Of a stretch of 60,736 bases of DNA, positions 1 to 10,696 are shown piece by piece; the stretch's first letter is position 1, and every line of letters starts with the position of its first letter. Origin of the DNA: Paranoxybacillus vitaminiphilus (GTDB lineage: Bacteria > Bacillota > Bacilli > Bacillales > Anoxybacillaceae); NCBI RefSeq assembly GCF_003259935.1, contig NZ_QLMH01000015.1, positions 1 through 60,736 of the forward strand. The letters run 5' to 3'. The position numbers and the translations under genes were made by a program. The notes under the pieces are model-generated. The model did no database searches and had not been told where the DNA came from. It worked only from the letters and a program-made list of their open reading frames with translations.

Positions 1-42
1 AAAGAGATTATCCAAAAATATATTCAAGAACAAGGTCGTTAG
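1..42 (+). CDS. 3' end of an upstream gene
   Basis: Frame 1 is open from the window edge and ends at a TAG at 40-42, giving a 13-residue tail (KEIIQKYIQEQGR). A strong intrinsic terminator follows 9 nt later, which supports this being a real gene end. The product cannot be identified from so short a piece. Confidence 0.6.
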   Translation, partial: KEIIQKYIQEQGR

Positions 43-51
43 GGCTTACAT

Positions 52-79
52 CCCCTAGCCTAAAGGCGTAGGGGTTTTT
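52..79 (+). terminator. Rho-independent terminator of the upstream gene
   Basis: CCCCTA (52-57) pairs with TAGGGG (69-74). Inside, GCC pairs with GGC around a TAAA loop with one bulged G. Five T residues follow at 75-79. Confidence 0.85.
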
Positions 80-555
80 CGCCCATCCTTATAAAAGCAT
101 TCCATCTGTTGTTCATTGTTATCACCTTTTCACGCCTATTGAGATATCGGACACTTATTTGGAGTTCTGCTTTTTTGGGGGATTAACTTTCTTAACCTTT
201 TCTCCCCCATCAAAATGTCGACCGTATGTTTTTTACAAAGTTATTGGTCTTCATGTTTTATCCATGTTTTCATGGCAACCCCACTTCTCAAAAAATGTTA
301 AAAATTCAATGAATCGCTAAACTTCTCTTTCTCAAATTTTACCTAATAACAAGCTAAAATAATGTTGAAACATGTCGAAAAAAGATGAAAGAAAACAATT
401 TTCTATTGTGCGATATAGATGAAATCATCAAAAAGACTCTGTCAGAAGCTTTGTAAAAAAACCAGGTAAAACCGAAAAAATGAATCAGTTAAATGATAAG
501 CATTAAGTCATGATTAAGGTTTTGTTCAACCATTCACAATTCACAGACTAATAAA
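80..555. other. Gene-free stretch, nothing recognised
   Basis: About 475 bases of AT-rich DNA between the terminator at 52-79 and the formamidase promoter. I see no credible reading frame, RNA gene or repeat in it. Confidence 0.5.
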
Positions 556-584
556 TTGAGACATTTGGCTTGTTCTCTTATAAT
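556..584 (+). promoter_or_regulatory. Sigma-A promoter of the formamidase gene
   Basis: TTGAGA at 556-561 and TATAAT at 579-584 are separated by exactly 17 bases. The predicted transcription start is near 591, leaving a leader of about 33 nt that carries the Shine-Dalgarno sequence GGGGGAG just before the ATG at 625. Confidence 0.8.
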
Positions 585-624
585 TACCATCAATAAGTAA
601 ATATTTTTAAATGGGGGAGAAAAT

Positions 625-1929
625 ATGGAAGCGAAACAAACAGTATTTGTGAATGAATTTACGAATGGGATTTTAGATCCCAATGGTGAAATGCTTGGAC
701 CTGTAAAAGATGGCGGGTATATTATTGCTAATACTGCTCCTGGATGTTGGGGACCGATGATTACACCTTGTATCCGTGGCGGTCATGAGGTAACTAAACC
801 TGTTTTTGTAGAAGGAGCAGAAGTGGGAGACGCTATTGCCATTAAAATTAAATCAATCCGTGTAACTTCAATCGCCACTTCATCGGGAAATGATAAGCCG
901 GTAGAGGGAAGATTTTTAGGGGATCCATTTGTTGCTGTAAAATGTCCTGAATGCGGAACGCTATATCCGGAGACTAAGATTGAGGGAATAGGCCAAGAGG
1001 CCATTCGTTGTGCAAATTGTGGTGCAGATGTATCACCATTTGAATTTACTAATGGTTATACGATCGCTTTCGATTCCAACAAGAATATAGGAGTTACTTT
1101 GCATAAAGAGGCAGCAGAACAGATTGCTAGAGAAGGTCGCTATTATATGGCGACACCTGATAATTCAGTACAAAATCCGATTGTAACATTTGCTCCGCAC
1201 GATTTGGTTGGAACAGTTGCAAGAGTTCGCCCATTCTTGGGTCAGCTTGGTACGACACCTGCACGACCTTTACCAGATTCCCATAATGCCGGGGATTTTG
1301 GTCAGTTTTTAATAGACGCTCCGCATGAATATGCTATAACACGGGAACAATTAAAAGATCGTACCGATGGACATATGGATATTAATCGGGTACGGGAAGG
1401 CGCTGTTCTCATTTGTCCTGTAAAAGTGCGAGGCGGCGGTGTTTACCTCGGGGATATGCACGCTATGCAAGGAGATGGTGAAATAGCAGGGCATACGACT
1501 GATGTAGCCGGAATAGTAACTCTTCAAGTGAAAGTCATTAAAGGTTTAAATATGGATGGTCCTATTCTTTTACCTGTAGAAGAGGATCTTCCTTATCTGG
1601 CAAAACCTATTACTAAGAAAGAAAAAGAGATGGCACTTGATATAGCGGAACAATGGGGTGTAAAAAAATTAGAGGAATCCCTCCCTATTTCCTTTATTGG
1701 AACGGGGGCAAACTTAAATGAAGCAACTGAAAATGGTTTAAAAAGAGCCGCCGAGGTTTTAGGGATTACAGTTCCGGAAGTAATGAATCGGGCAACGATT
1801 ACAGGTTCTATCGAAATTGGCAGACATCCAGGCGTAGTAACGGTAACGTTCTTATGCCCTGTAGAATATCTAGATAAGATTGGCATTACTCAATTAGTAC
1901 GCGATCAATATATCCATTCTTTAGAGTAG
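625..1929 (+). CDS. Acetamidase/formamidase family amidohydrolase
   Basis: The 434-residue protein matches the FmdA_AmdA fold, whose members hydrolyse formamide or acetamide to the acid plus ammonia in the cytoplasm. Family-like features are the N-terminal beta-rich part, the segment GGGVYLGDMHAMQGDGE in the second half and the C-terminal GRHPGVVTVTF. An unusual insert carries two CxxC pairs (C107/C110 and C129/C132) spaced like a zinc ribbon. The ATG at 625 follows GGGGGAG. The gene is monocistronic: it has its own promoter at 556-584 and its own terminator at 2042-2079. Substrate is not determined; the family also contains members of unknown specificity. The wrecked aliphatic amidase at 36.9 kb suggests amides once mattered more to this lineage, which is inference. 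Confidence 0.85.
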   Translation: MEAKQTVFVNEFTNGILDPNGEMLGPVKDGGYIIANTAPGCWGPMITPCIRGGHEVTKPVFVEGAEVGDAIAIKIKSIRVTSIATSSGNDKPVEGRFLGDPFVAVKCPECGTLYPETKIEGIGQEAIRCANCGADVSPFEFTNGYTIAFDSNKNIGVTLHKEAAEQIAREGRYYMATPDNSVQNPIVTFAPHDLVGTVARVRPFLGQLGTTPARPLPDSHNAGDFGQFLIDAPHEYAITREQLKDRTDGHMDINRVREGAVLICPVKVRGGGVYLGDMHAMQGDGEIAGHTTDVAGIVTLQVKVIKGLNMDGPILLPVEEDLPYLAKPITKKEKEMALDIAEQWGVKKLEESLPISFIGTGANLNEATENGLKRAAEVLGITVPEVMNRATITGSIEIGRHPGVVTVTFLCPVEYLDKIGITQLVRDQYIHSLE

Positions 1930-2041
1930 TTTATATAGAATCGCATGGTAGTCGTAATCATGTCAAGGAAGTACTTAACACAATTTAGCGCAAGAACAGA
2001 CAGCTATTGTTGTTCTTAGGAACAAGCAAAATTATAAAGAT

Positions 2042-2079
2042 ACCCCATACCGCGATGAAGGGGTATGGGGTTGTTTTTT
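2042..2079 (+). terminator. Terminator after the formamidase gene
   Basis: ACCCCATACC (2042-2051) pairs perfectly with GGTATGGGGT (2062-2071), followed by TGTTTTTT. On the opposite strand the T-tail is poor, so it mainly serves the plus-strand gene. Confidence 0.85.
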
Positions 2080-2093
2080 GTACATTTCTTATT

Positions 2094-2915
2094 TTATACA
2101 ACCAAACGGAACTTTTCTAAATGTCGAATCATTTCCTTTCCAATTTCAATGGAAGCAGTTGCGGCCGGAGAAGGGGCATTTAAAATATGAATAGAACGAT
2201 TGCCATGAACAATATAAAAATCATCAACAAGCGTCCCGTCTTCTTTTAGTGCTTGTGCCCGCACTCCTGAAGGACCTGGAAGCAAATCATTTTCTTGAAT
2301 ATCAGGCATTAATTTTTGGACACTTTTCACAAATTGTCTTTTTGAAAAAGACCTTACCATTTCTTCTACTCCCTCTTTCATATATTGAGATGCAAGCTTC
2401 CAAAATCCTTTAAAATAAAGTACGTCTTTCATATCTCTTAAGCTAAAATCTGTTTTTAAATATCCCTCCCGCTTAAAGCTCAACACAGCATTAGGACCAA
2501 CATCAACGGTGCCATCGATCATTCTTGTAAAATGGACCCCTAAAAATGGAAAATTGGGATTCGGTACGGGATAAATTAAGTTTTTTACTAAGTATCTTTT
2601 TTCCGGCTTTAATTGATAATACTCTCCCCTAAACGGAACAATTCTTACATCCGTTTTAATATTAGCCAGCTTTGCAATGCGGTCTGAATGAAGACCAGCA
2701 CAATTAATATAAAAAGAGCCTTTTATTGTCCCATGATTCGTATCGATCACCACTTCATCCGCTGTTTCTGTAATCGATTCCACCATGTGATTTAAAAGAA
2801 TGTGTCCGCCTTTTTCCTGGATGAGTTCGGCCATTTTTTCAGCTACTTTTTTATAATTGACAATCCCGGCCATCGGAACATGAATCGCTTTCATTCCATT
2901 TACGTGCGGCTCCAA
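2094..2915 (-). pseudogene. lhgO: 5'-truncated L-2-hydroxyglutarate oxidase (LhgO)
   Basis: The 273 residues match the C-terminal two thirds of LhgO, an FAD enzyme that oxidises L-2-hydroxyglutarate to 2-oxoglutarate at the membrane. Recognisable parts are EPHVNGMKAIHVPMAGIV at the start, YINCAGLHSDRIA in the middle and LPGPSGVRAQ followed by HILNAPSPAATASIEIG near the end. The family is about 400 residues long, and the N-terminal Rossmann dinucleotide-binding part (about 130 residues with GxGxxG) is missing. The only start is a TTG directly after an in-frame TAA (2919-2921) with no ribosome site. The homologous sequence stops abruptly at about 2915, where AT-rich unrelated DNA begins. I read this as a deletion remnant; it cannot bind FAD in the normal way. 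Confidence 0.8.
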
Positions 2916-3345
2916 AGTTTATTTCAAGAAAAATTTTAAAAAATTAAGAAAATAAATCGAATATTAGTGCAACATTGTTTTTCTCCCCCATCTAATTACG
3001 TTGGTTTGAAACGATTATCTGTTATTTTTGAGGAATTTTAAACCGCTGTTGTTGTGGGGATTTTATCATCGGCTTTAACGGTCGGTGAAAGGAACGCTCT
3101 TCAACTGGTAATAGTGACTTAAAAACGGCATGTAAATAATCTTCTCCTCCATAGTGGTCAAGAATACAAGCATATCTCCCAAAATGACCACCAACTACGA
3201 CAAGAATAGAGAATAAAAACGAATAAGCGAACAGTGACAGGCACTGCTCGCTATATTCGCTCCCAAACATTTTGCATATACCCGATCTTATTCTTCCACT
3301 GCATTTTGCTTATCGTAAGATTTTATTTTCTACTTTCTGTAACAC
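2916..3345. other. Gap with an unassigned minus-strand frame
   Basis: This 430-base gap holds one open frame on the minus strand (3022-3270, 82 codons, ending in RFKIPQK). I cannot assign it to a family and it has no convincing Shine-Dalgarno site. It lies next to the broken end of lhgO, so it may be part of whatever replaced the lhgO 5' end. No terminator for the MFS gene at 3346 is obvious. Confidence 0.3.
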
Positions 3346-4563
3346 TTACCGGTGGAAAAAGCTCTTAGAGACCATGGAATGAAAATCATTTTTACAAGGT
3401 TGTTTCTTTCTACTCCAAAAGATAATGAAAATAGTAGCTATTAATCCTAATATACCTGCAAAATAAAATCCAGCTACGATCCCTATAGCCGAATTCAACA
3501 TTCCTGCAAGCAAGGGTCCTGCAAACATACCAATCGCATACAAAGCTTGATAAGCCCCCATAGCTGTAGCTCTTTTTTCATGCGGAACGGATTCTATCGA
3601 CATTCCTAATAACAATGGGAAAAGGAGTCCTTGTGAAAATCCATTAACACCCTGAACAATACATAACAACCCTTTTGTATCAATAAGCGGAGTTATAAGC
3701 GTGAATAAGGCACTGAACAAAAATGCGATAAATAAAGATTTCCACTTTCCTAAAATAGGAACAAATACTTTTCCCATAAAAAGTGTCGCAACTGCATGGG
3801 GGATCATAAACGAAAACACGATAAAACTGAGATCATTTGCCCGAAGCCCTATATGTAATGCATACATAGGTATAAATCCAAACATTGTCGTAAAAATAAT
3901 GCTATGGGCTAAAATAGATAGTAAAGAGACTTTTAAAAGTGTCGGTTCTCTAATGACCGATACGAGGTCCTTAAAATGTATCGGCGCTCGCATAATTCCT
4001 TCTTTTTTCGGTTCATAAATGAAAAAAGAGAGAACCGTGCCAATGATACCGAGAATCCCACCTATCCAGAATGGGGCATGCCATCCCCACTCATTGACAA
4101 TATAACCACTGAAAGACATACCCATTAGCTGGGCTAACACCACAACAAAGGAAATACTGCTCATTGCCCGATGAACTTCCTCATCTACAAAATAACTCGA
4201 ATATAAAACGGTGAAAGCAACCCATGTCGCTGCCGCAACACCGGCAAATGCCCGAGATAAAAGCGCCCATCCTAAACTATCCGTTAATGCAAACGTCAAA
4301 CCGCTCACCATCGCCATCAACATTCCGAGTATAATAAACGGTTTCCTTCGCTTTATAAAATCAGAAGCCATTCCAATAGGAAGCCGAAATAAAAACTGCA
4401 TAAGTCCGTAACTGCTTAAAACAACACCGATAAATGTGTACGTCCCTCCTAATAACTCAAGATATGGAGATAAAATCGGCAGATAAATAAAATTTGAAAA
4501 CCAAAACACAAATGAAGCGATTAAAAAGAGGTATCGATCTCTGGCAGAAGAAAGTGTCCGCAA
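3346..4563 (-). CDS. MFS transporter, last gene of the inositol island
   Basis: A 405-residue polytopic membrane protein with about 12 hydrophobic segments. It has MFS signatures: RLPIGMASDFIKRRKP after the second segment (loop 2-3 motif) and related basic patches in the second half. Translation starts at a TTG preceded by AGGAGGTGATAAG, a very strong site, so the non-ATG start is well supported. It begins 48 bases after the chemoreceptor stop codon with no terminator between them, so it is probably the distal gene of the iol transcript. The substrate is unknown. By position it could be a secondary inositol or degradation-product transporter, but it does not look like the IolT sugar porters that I would recognise. 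Confidence 0.8.
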   Translation of the reverse strand: MRTLSSARDRYLFLIASFVFWFSNFIYLPILSPYLELLGGTYTFIGVVLSSYGLMQFLFRLPIGMASDFIKRRKPFIILGMLMAMVSGLTFALTDSLGWALLSRAFAGVAAATWVAFTVLYSSYFVDEEVHRAMSSISFVVVLAQLMGMSFSGYIVNEWGWHAPFWIGGILGIIGTVLSFFIYEPKKEGIMRAPIHFKDLVSVIREPTLLKVSLLSILAHSIIFTTMFGFIPMYALHIGLRANDLSFIVFSFMIPHAVATLFMGKVFVPILGKWKSLFIAFLFSALFTLITPLIDTKGLLCIVQGVNGFSQGLLFPLLLGMSIESVPHEKRATAMGAYQALYAIGMFAGPLLAGMLNSAIGIVAGFYFAGILGLIATIFIIFWSRKKQPCKNDFHSMVSKSFFHR

Positions 4564-4611
4564 CTTATCACCTCCTTGTTATTTCGTTATTTCATTCGAT
4601 TTTATGGCATA

Positions 4612-6336
4612 TTATACTTTAAAATTCCCAATTAGTGTCTGTAACTTCTCCGCCATTTTGGATAACGTATGAGCAGCTGTAGAAACTTCTTCCATCGACG
4701 CTAATTGTTCTTCCGTTGCCCCGGATACTTCCTGTGTGCTGAGGTAGGCTGATTCTGTAATCTCCTCAACATGCTTCATCGACTGTACGATCTGTTCTGT
4801 TCCTGAGGCTATGTGTACGACAGTGGATGACACATTTTGTATTTGAGCAGTCGCATCGCAGACTGTATCGTGAATATGCGCAAACGATTCATCCGCCATA
4901 TGGACTAATTGTATGCCAGATGCTACTTCTTCTGTTACATCCTCCATCGATGTGACTACTTTATTTGTCTCTTGTTGAACTTTACTGATTAATAAGGAAA
5001 CTTGTTGGGCAGATTGGGAAGATTGTTCTGCCAGCTTGCGGACTGCATCCGCTACCACGGCAAACCCCCGTCCATGTTCCCCTGCCCTCGCTGCCTCTAT
5101 TGTCGCATTTAACGCTAATAAATGCGTTTGTGCAGAAAATTCGGTAATCGCTTCAATAATGTGATTAATTTCTTTTGAATGTGTTCCTAACTCTTTTACT
5201 ACATTGGACAATTCGCTTACCGTTTGACTAATTAACGTCATCTGTTGGACTAGCGTTTCCATTACTTTTCTTCCTTCTGCTGACTTTTCAGAAGCTTCTA
5301 TCGCTTTAGAGGAAACAATTTGGATACGGTCTGCAATTTGTTGTACAGCGAAAGACATTTCTTGAACTGTTCGGGAAGTATAGTCGACATTTTCCACTTG
5401 CTTATGGATACCCGCTGATACTTCCTGCATCGTAGTAGCAATTTGTTCAGTTGCTGTTCTCGTTTGCTCGGCTGTTGCGGTTAATTCTTGGGAAAACGAT
5501 GCCACTTGTTCGGCATTCCCACTTACTTCCTGAATAAGCTGGCGGAGATTCTCCCTCATAATATTAAACGATTCTGCCAACTCACCAATTTCGTCTTTGC
5601 TGTTGACTGGAACAGGACCTAACGTTAAATCGCCAAAGGCAATTTTTCGAGCAGCATTTGACACCATCACAACCGGCTTGACAATCATTTTAGAAACCAT
5701 CCATCCAATGAACAACAAAAGAAATACAACGAAGAGACAAACCGGAATAAGTATGGAAAACATTCGCATAACAAGCCGATTATTTTGAGCGATTTGCTGC
5801 TCTAAAAGTTGCTGTTCGAGATTGGCTAGTTTCTTTGCCTCTTTCTGCATATCATTGGCAAATTTATTGAACATATCCGCAAATGAAGCGATTAGTTGAA
5901 CGGATGCGTCATCATCCCTGTATTGAGTCACCTGCCCCGTTACATTCAAAAACCCTTTATTTAATCTTTGTAAATTCCAAATGTAACGTTGCTCTTCTTT
6001 TGTTTCTACTAATTCTTTTGTATTTTGTAGAATAGCTGCTAGCTCCCGATTGGCTTTCTCCATATCTTGGATAGACTGCTGATTTCCTGATATTAAAAAT
6101 GCCTGTAACCGACTAATTTGCTCTAATGCTTGTAGTTGAATGTGATCCGTATTGCGCAATACGACCATTCTCCGATGAAGGAAATCGTCATACGAACGGT
6201 TGATCACGGTGAAATAATAATAGAATATACCTGCCGTCAAGAAGAACAACAGCCCTATCGCCAAAAAGACCATCCATACTTTTTGCCGAATGGTGGTAAA
6301 TGGCTTTTTCTTCAAATACTTTCCCATACGTTTCAT
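4612..6336 (-). CDS. Methyl-accepting chemotaxis protein in the iol operon
   Basis: 574 residues with a classical chemoreceptor layout: a membrane segment at about 18-40; an extracellular helical sensor of about 150 residues resembling a four-helix-bundle ligand domain; a second membrane segment at about 195-218; a HAMP domain; and a cytoplasmic signalling coiled coil. The hairpin tip [20 protein letters not shown] contacts CheA/CheW in this family. The ATG at 6336 is preceded by GAGGATAAGGA. It starts only 10 bases after the iolJ stop codon, so co-transcription with the inositol genes is likely. That makes it a candidate inositol (or inositol-binding-protein) chemoreceptor, which is inference from position. 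Confidence 0.9.
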   Translation of the reverse strand: MKRMGKYLKKKPFTTIRQKVWMVFLAIGLLFFLTAGIFYYYFTVINRSYDDFLHRRMVVLRNTDHIQLQALEQISRLQAFLISGNQQSIQDMEKANRELAAILQNTKELVETKEEQRYIWNLQRLNKGFLNVTGQVTQYRDDDASVQLIASFADMFNKFANDMQKEAKKLANLEQQLLEQQIAQNNRLVMRMFSILIPVCLFVVFLLLFIGWMVSKMIVKPVVMVSNAARKIAFGDLTLGPVPVNSKDEIGELAESFNIMRENLRQLIQEVSGNAEQVASFSQELTATAEQTRTATEQIATTMQEVSAGIHKQVENVDYTSRTVQEMSFAVQQIADRIQIVSSKAIEASEKSAEGRKVMETLVQQMTLISQTVSELSNVVKELGTHSKEINHIIEAITEFSAQTHLLALNATIEAARAGEHGRGFAVVADAVRKLAEQSSQSAQQVSLLISKVQQETNKVVTSMEDVTEEVASGIQLVHMADESFAHIHDTVCDATAQIQNVSSTVVHIASGTEQIVQSMKHVEEITESAYLSTQEVSGATEEQLASMEEVSTAAHTLSKMAEKLQTLIGNFKV

Positions 6337-6346
6337 TCCTTATCCT

Positions 6347-7249
6347 CTAAACAATTGTCTTGATTCGGGTGTAATTGCGGACTTTTTCGGCTTTTCCAGA
6401 TGAACCAAATTCCCTCATCTTCTGTTTTACTGTATCTTTCACAGCTTCCCGTGCCGCTCCTAAATATTTCCGCGGATCATATAATGTTGTGTTTTCTTCT
6501 AGCACACGGCGAATAGCCTCAGTAAACGCCATTTGATTTTCCGTATTGACGTTAATTTTCGCAGTGCCGCAGGAAATGGCGCGGCGAATGTCATGTATCG
6601 GTATGCCGGTACCGCCATGTAAAACAAGCGGAACGCCGGTTAATGTTTGGATTTGTTTCATTTGCGAAAATCCCAGTTTAGGCTCTCCTTTATACGGACC
6701 ATGAACAGACCCTAATGCCGGCGCTAAGCAATCAACGCTCGTTTCTTTTACGAGACGCTCGCATTCTTCTGGAATCGCATACATCGCCTCGGCTTCATCG
6801 ACGATAAGGTCATCTTCTTGTCCACCGATTCGTCCTACTTCTGCTTCTACGGAAACACCTAAAGCATGAGCGGCTTCCACCACTTTTTTCGTTTGGGCTA
6901 TATTGATATCCAACGGATAATGCGATGCATCAATCATGACGGAAGTAAATCCTGCATACATCGCTTGCAGACATTGTTCATACGATGAGCCGTGATCCAA
7001 ATGCAAGGCAACAGGAACGGTAATGTTGTACTCCTTCACTAGCGCTTTGACCATCGCTGCTGCGAGATGAAAGCCGCCTAAATGAGGAATATAGCCTGGA
7101 CTCACGGCCAAAATGACCGGGGACTTTTCCTCTTCTGCTGCTTGTAAGATGGCCTGGGCAAATTCCAAATTATTAATATTAAAATGGCCAACGGCATACT
7201 TTTCTTCCAATGCATGGTGCAACATATTTGTCATCGATACTAACGGCAT
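6347..7249 (-). CDS. iolJ: Class II aldolase, 6-phospho-5-dehydro-2-deoxy-D-gluconate aldolase
   Basis: IolJ cleaves 2-deoxy-5-keto-D-gluconate 6-phosphate into dihydroxyacetone phosphate and malonate semialdehyde. The protein has the class II (zinc) aldolase marks: HLDHGSS with the catalytic and metal-binding part, [13 protein letters not shown], and the HGGTGI motif binding phosphate and metal. The frame is open for 27 further codons upstream, but the ATG at 7249 sits 6 bases after GGAGAAGG and gives a 300-residue protein with the [10 protein letters not shown] start usual for the family. The remaining choice is fructose-bisphosphate aldolase FbaA, which is very similar; the position directly after iolA argues for IolJ. 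Confidence 0.88.
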   Translation of the reverse strand: MPLVSMTNMLHHALEEKYAVGHFNINNLEFAQAILQAAEEEKSPVILAVSPGYIPHLGGFHLAAAMVKALVKEYNITVPVALHLDHGSSYEQCLQAMYAGFTSVMIDASHYPLDINIAQTKKVVEAAHALGVSVEAEVGRIGGQEDDLIVDEAEAMYAIPEECERLVKETSVDCLAPALGSVHGPYKGEPKLGFSQMKQIQTLTGVPLVLHGGTGIPIHDIRRAISCGTAKINVNTENQMAFTEAIRRVLEENTTLYDPRKYLGAAREAVKDTVKQKMREFGSSGKAEKVRNYTRIKTIV

Positions 7250-7336
7250 TTCACCTTCTCCTCCCCATGTATGTAAAAAATGTTTCAGCGATAATGAAAG
7301 AGTACCAAGCGGAAATCGCTTGATACTCAAGAACCG

Positions 7337-8797
7337 TTACCAACGAACCGTAACCATTTTCTTACGCGTATAGAACTCTACTCCATCCATACCATTAGCA
7401 TGAAGATCCCCATAGAAAGAGTTTTTCCAGCCAGAGAACGGGAAAAACGCCATCGGTGCAGGTACGCCTAAATTTACTCCTAACATTCCCGCATCGATTT
7501 CTTCGCGGAATTTGCGGACATTGCCCCCATCTCTTGTATAAATGCAAGCACCGTTGGCAAACGGGGATTTATTGGCAACTTCGATCGCTTCATCCAATGT
7601 ATTCACTCGAACAATCGATAAGACAGGAGCGAAAATTTCGTCTTTCCAAATCGTCATATCAGGTGTGACACGGTCAAAGATAGTCGGACCTATAAAATAT
7701 CCGTTTTCATTCGCAGCAGGATCTTTACGGCCGTCCCGTATTAAAAGAGCCCCTTCATTTTCGCCCGTTTCGATATATTTCACTGTTCTTTCCTTGTGAG
7801 AGCCGCGAATCACTGGACCAAGAAATACGTCTTCGTCCAATCCGTTGCCAATTTTAATTTCATTAGCTGCTTTCACTAATTTTTCAATGAATGGTTCCGC
7901 AATGTTCCCTACAGTCACTACAACAGAAGTAGCCATGCATCGTTCTCCGGCAGATCCAAATGCCGCGTTAATAATTTGCTGAACGGCTAAATCTAAGTCC
8001 GCATCCGGCATCACAATGGAATGGTTTTTCGCACCGGTCAAAGCTTGCACACGTTTTCCATGAGCGGCTGCTGTTTTATACACATATTCACCGACCGGTT
8101 GCGACCCCACAAAGGAAATGGCTTTCACATCCGGATGCTCTAATAGTCCGTTCACGACATCGTGTGCTCCGTGAACAATGTTCAACACGCCGTCCGGAAG
8201 CCCTGCTTCTTTAAATAGCTCCGCCAACCGGTTCGCAAGCATCGGTGTGCGTTCTGATGGTTTCAAAACAAACGTATTTCCGCAGGCAATCGCTAACGGG
8301 AACATCCAGCAAGGCACCATCATTGGGAAGTTGAACGGCGTAATCCCGCCGACAACCCCGATTGGATAACGATACATGCCGGATTCAATACCGACTGCAA
8401 TATCAGGAAGCTGTTTTCCCATCATTAATGTTGGTGCCCCAGCGGCAAACTCGACACATTCGATGCCACGTTGTACTTCCCCATACGCTTCGTTATAGCT
8501 TTTACCGTTCTCTAGCGTAATGAGACGAGCAAGCTCTTCCCAATGCTCGACAAGCAATTGTTGGTATTTGAACAAAATCCGGGCTCTGCGCGGTACCGGC
8601 GTTTTGCTCCATGTTTTAAATGCTTCTTTTGCCGCTTTTACGGCTTCATTTAAATCTTCTCGCCTGGAAATCGGAACATAAGCTAAAATTTCTCCTGTCG
8701 CCGGGTTCGGAACAATTTCCGTTTTTCCAGATGTCGATTCGACCCAGCGCCCTCCAATATAGTTTTTCAATGTCTGCACACTAGCTGTTGTTGTCAT
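7337..8797 (-). CDS. iolA: Methylmalonate/malonate semialdehyde dehydrogenase (CoA-acylating)
   Basis: IolA oxidises malonate semialdehyde (or methylmalonate semialdehyde) to acetyl-CoA (or propionyl-CoA) with NAD and CoA, the last iol step. The 486 residues match the length of Bacillus IolA. Visible motifs include [31 protein letters not shown], the NAD-binding SFVGSQPVG and the catalytic cysteine in GSAGERCMA; the active-site segment has the LTGAKNH form typical of this CoA-acylating branch rather than the hydrolytic ELGGK form. The ATG at 8797 follows GGAGAAG. It lies 32 bases from iolC and 87 bases before iolJ, in the operon direction. Confidence 0.95.
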   Translation of the reverse strand: MTTTASVQTLKNYIGGRWVESTSGKTEIVPNPATGEILAYVPISRREDLNEAVKAAKEAFKTWSKTPVPRRARILFKYQQLLVEHWEELARLITLENGKSYNEAYGEVQRGIECVEFAAGAPTLMMGKQLPDIAVGIESGMYRYPIGVVGGITPFNFPMMVPCWMFPLAIACGNTFVLKPSERTPMLANRLAELFKEAGLPDGVLNIVHGAHDVVNGLLEHPDVKAISFVGSQPVGEYVYKTAAAHGKRVQALTGAKNHSIVMPDADLDLAVQQIINAAFGSAGERCMATSVVVTVGNIAEPFIEKLVKAANEIKIGNGLDEDVFLGPVIRGSHKERTVKYIETGENEGALLIRDGRKDPAANENGYFIGPTIFDRVTPDMTIWKDEIFAPVLSIVRVNTLDEAIEVANKSPFANGACIYTRDGGNVRKFREEIDAGMLGVNLGVPAPMAFFPFSGWKNSFYGDLHANGMDGVEFYTRKKMVTVRW

Positions 8798-8829
8798 TTT
8801 TATCTTCTCCTTTCATTATTTAATATTTA

Positions 8830-9837
8830 TTATGTCGTGATAATTTCTCCATTCTTGCATTTCCGGATGTAACTTTCGATTTGCTCCAATGTCGGCATTG
8901 CATCCGAACTACTATGGCTCGAAATAACAATCGAAGCAGCAGCAGCACCGTATTCCATCGATTTTGAGATGTCCCAGCCTTGCATTAATCCATAGATAAA
9001 AGCAGCTGCATAAGAGTCCCCCGCGCCAAATGTTTTGATAACATTTGCCGGAAAAATCGTTCCTTTGAATACTTCTCCTTCTTTCGTATACGCAATCGAA
9101 CCGTCTTTACCGTGTTTAATAACGATGATTTTCGCTTGATAGTCAAACCATTTTTTCGCTGTTTTCTCATCATCGCCCCGGTGATCCTCAAATTGCTCCA
9201 TTATATCAAATTCTTCCCGGGTTCCGATGATGACATCGCACTTTTCTGCAGCTAGATGATAATAAATAGCGGTTTCTTCTCTTGAATTCCAAGTGTAAGG
9301 ACGATAATCAAGATCAAAGAAAACGACCGTACCATGTTTTCTAGCATAGTCAAGTGCCAAGAATACAGCTTCCCGGGACGGACTTTTAGCTAGGGCTGTT
9401 CCGGAAATTAAGATGGCTTTTGCCTGTTTGATGTACTCTTCTTTCACATCTTTCGGCTCCAATTTTAAATCCGCTACATTATCCCTATACATGAGGATAC
9501 TGCAGTCGGTCGGACTTTTGATTTCAGTAAATGCAAGTCCTGTTACACTTCCAGATTTGTCAGTAATTACACTAGATGTATCAATTCTATTTTCTTTTAA
9601 GTAATTGATAATGAACCGTCCCATCTGATCGTCTGCCACACGACCGATAAATCCCGTTTTCATCCCTAAGCGGGACATTCCGATGGTAATATTGGCAGGG
9701 GATCCCCCTACATACTTCGTAAACGTCACCGTTTCCTCCATCGGGCGGTTCATTTCGTTCGCATTCAAATCGATGCATAATCGACCGATGGCGATAAAAT
9801 CTAACGGCTTTTCCAGATCAAATGTTAAATGATTCAT
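8830..9837 (-). CDS. iolC: 5-dehydro-2-deoxygluconokinase
   Basis: IolC phosphorylates 2-deoxy-5-keto-D-gluconate at C6 with ATP. It is a PfkB/ribokinase-fold sugar kinase of about 335 residues: the N-terminal signature YVGGSPANITIGMSRLG and the C-terminal catalytic GAGDSYAAAF with its base aspartate are both intact. A TTG precedes the ATG, but the ATG at 9837 lies 7 bases after GGGAGG and is the better start. It is packed between iolB (19 bases upstream) and iolA (32 bases downstream) in the same operon. Confidence 0.95.
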   Translation of the reverse strand: MNHLTFDLEKPLDFIAIGRLCIDLNANEMNRPMEETVTFTKYVGGSPANITIGMSRLGMKTGFIGRVADDQMGRFIINYLKENRIDTSSVITDKSGSVTGLAFTEIKSPTDCSILMYRDNVADLKLEPKDVKEEYIKQAKAILISGTALAKSPSREAVFLALDYARKHGTVVFFDLDYRPYTWNSREETAIYYHLAAEKCDVIIGTREEFDIMEQFEDHRGDDEKTAKKWFDYQAKIIVIKHGKDGSIAYTKEGEVFKGTIFPANVIKTFGAGDSYAAAFIYGLMQGWDISKSMEYGAAAASIVISSHSSSDAMPTLEQIESYIRKCKNGEIITT

Positions 9838-9856
9838 CAAACGGCCTCCCTTTCTT

Positions 9857-10681
9857 CTATGAACGTTTCGCTGCTAACTTACTTTCCATTACCCATTCAT
9901 GATCCGGATCATTATGAAACTTCCATGTCCGAACCGGTCCAGCCATGACGTTCAAGTAGTAGACCTCATATCCCGGCGGTGCCGAAACAGGATGATAACC
10001 TTTAGGAACTAATACGACATCGCCATTTTTTACGATCAGTGTTTCATCTAAAGAGCGGTCATCCGTATACACTCGTTGTACCGCAAACCCATGACCCGGA
10101 TGGATTTTATGATAATACGTTTCCTCCAAATAAGACTCATGAGGTAGATTATCTTGATCATGTTTGTGAGGAGGGTAACTCGACCAATTCCCTTCAGGTG
10201 TAAACACTTCTACCACTAGTAAGCTATCTGCCGGCTTTTGTTCAGGAAGAATGTTATGAATCTTTCTTTCAATGTTTCCAGCTCCTCTTATTTCTATCCC
10301 AACGTCCTCAGGAGCAATTAATCGGGCAGGATACGTGCCTTTTCCCGGTGCCAAACAAACAGCGATTTCGAGATCGGTCACCGCCTCTACTTCATAAAAA
10401 TCCTCAGATGGAACATAAACAGAATATGGCGGGATTTTTTCAAATACATTCATTCGCTCGCCAATGTTTTTCCATTGTTCTTTTTTCGTTGAAACCGTTG
10501 CTTTTCCGCTCAGAAGGACGAGGCAAGCTTCTTGCTTACCGGTTTCTCTTTTCAAAGTCTGTCCTTTTTGTAGGACATAGACTTCAAACCCCACATACCC
10601 CCAGCCAGCCGATTCCGGGGTAACACTCAATACTTTTCCTTCTTTATCGGGCCTGTGACTGGGAACTATCAAGTGGCTCAT
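9857..10681 (-). CDS. iolB: 5-deoxy-glucuronate isomerase
   Basis: IolB converts 5-deoxy-D-glucuronate to 2-deoxy-5-keto-D-gluconate. The 274 residues form the bicupin KduI/IolB fold, close to the 271 residues of the Bacillus subtilis enzyme. The second cupin carries the metal-binding pattern PPHKHDQDNLPHESYLEETYY with its histidines and glutamate, and later PKGYHPV with the last histidine. Only 15 bases separate it from iolE and 19 from iolC, which argues for one transcript. Confidence 0.95.
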   Translation of the reverse strand: MSHLIVPSHRPDKEGKVLSVTPESAGWGYVGFEVYVLQKGQTLKRETGKQEACLVLLSGKATVSTKKEQWKNIGERMNVFEKIPPYSVYVPSEDFYEVEAVTDLEIAVCLAPGKGTYPARLIAPEDVGIEIRGAGNIERKIHNILPEQKPADSLLVVEVFTPEGNWSSYPPHKHDQDNLPHESYLEETYYHKIHPGHGFAVQRVYTDDRSLDETLIVKNGDVVLVPKGYHPVSAPPGYEVYYLNVMAGPVRTWKFHNDPDHEWVMESKLAAKRS

Positions 10682-10696
10682 ACATCTCCCACTCCC

